Shown piece after piece: positions 5,507 through 5,553 of a stretch of DNA of 5,553 nt. Position numbers and translations under genes: made by a program. Location of the stretch: NCBI GenBank assembly GCA_937998045.1, contig CALKVG010000758.1, positions 1-5,553 on the forward strand, in the 5' to 3' direction. The notes below the pieces were generated by a model. It saw only the letters and a list, made by a program, of their open reading frames with translations. It was not told the DNA's origin and did not search any database. This DNA is from an uncultured Myxococcales bacterium. Its GTDB lineage: Bacteria > Myxococcota_A > Polyangia > Polyangiales > Polyangiaceae. How positions within the stretch are numbered: the first letter of the stretch is position 1; each line of letters starts with the position of its first letter.

Positions 5507-5553
5507 CTGTCTCTTATACACATCTCCGAGCCCACGAGACAGGCAGAAATCTC
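5507..5553. other. Untrimmed Illumina Nextera adapter (not genomic)
   Basis: 5507-5525 is CTGTCTCTTATACACATCT, the Tn5 mosaic-end reverse complement. 5526-5540 is CCGAGCCCACGAGAC, the read-2 side adapter. 5541-5548 is AGGCAGAA, which matches the i7 index commonly labelled N703. 5549-5553 (ATCTC) starts the P7 sequence. The order and spacing are exact. On the minus strand it translates to MCIRDR or MYKRQ, well-known contaminant peptides in protein databases. Confidence 0.98.

Noticed and set aside
4562..5521. Minus-strand open frame of 319 codons beginning MYKRQ
   Set aside because: Its start is encoded by the Nextera adapter. The rest is antisense to the giant gene and to the short C-terminal fragment.

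Overview
The window is GC-rich and packed with exported proteins. Three reading frames begin with bacterial lipoprotein signal peptides. A fourth, very large one does too, followed by Cys-rich modules and tandem Ser/Thr-rich beta-sandwich-like repeats. Short lipoproteins with Asp/Ala/Gly-rich linkers, C-x-G-x-W-x-x-C type cysteine modules, an NPCDP-like segment and a C-terminus ending in a CPPSE-like tail are all typical of Myxococcota, especially the Polyangia (Sorangium/Polyangium relatives). That assignment is inference from protein style; no marker gene is present. The right end is not genomic: bases 5507-5553 are an untrimmed Illumina Nextera adapter, so the genuine sequence stops at about 5506 at a contig end.

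Layout, left to right. (1) 1-324, minus strand: the N-terminal 108 codons of a lipoprotein that runs off the left edge. (2) 325-719: intergenic, with a sigma-54-like promoter, repeated CGTTTCGC-type half-sites and a leader hairpin in front of the first gene. (3) 720-1115, minus: a small Cys-rich lipoprotein. (4) 1165-1197: a good intrinsic terminator on the minus strand, directly after the next gene upstream. (5) 1204-1587, minus: a 127-residue lipoprotein with a five-cysteine module. (6) 1588-1795: a divergent intergenic region with a 16-bp perfect palindrome close to the next start. (7) 1796-5242, plus: a 1148-residue predicted surface lipoprotein, the centrepiece of the window. (8) 5243-5280: a short convergent gap. 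(9) 5281-5506, minus: the C-terminal end of an Ala/Pro-linker protein with one membrane segment, cut off by the contig end.

No enzyme, transporter, mobile element, RNA gene or CRISPR array is visible. The most informative link is that the divergently transcribed genes at 1204-1587 and 1796-5242 carry the same cysteine module with nearly identical spacing (C-x8-C-x12-C-x5/6-C-x7-C). They may be related pieces of one outer-membrane or extracellular structure, but partnership is inference. All functional statements beyond export and architecture are tentative.
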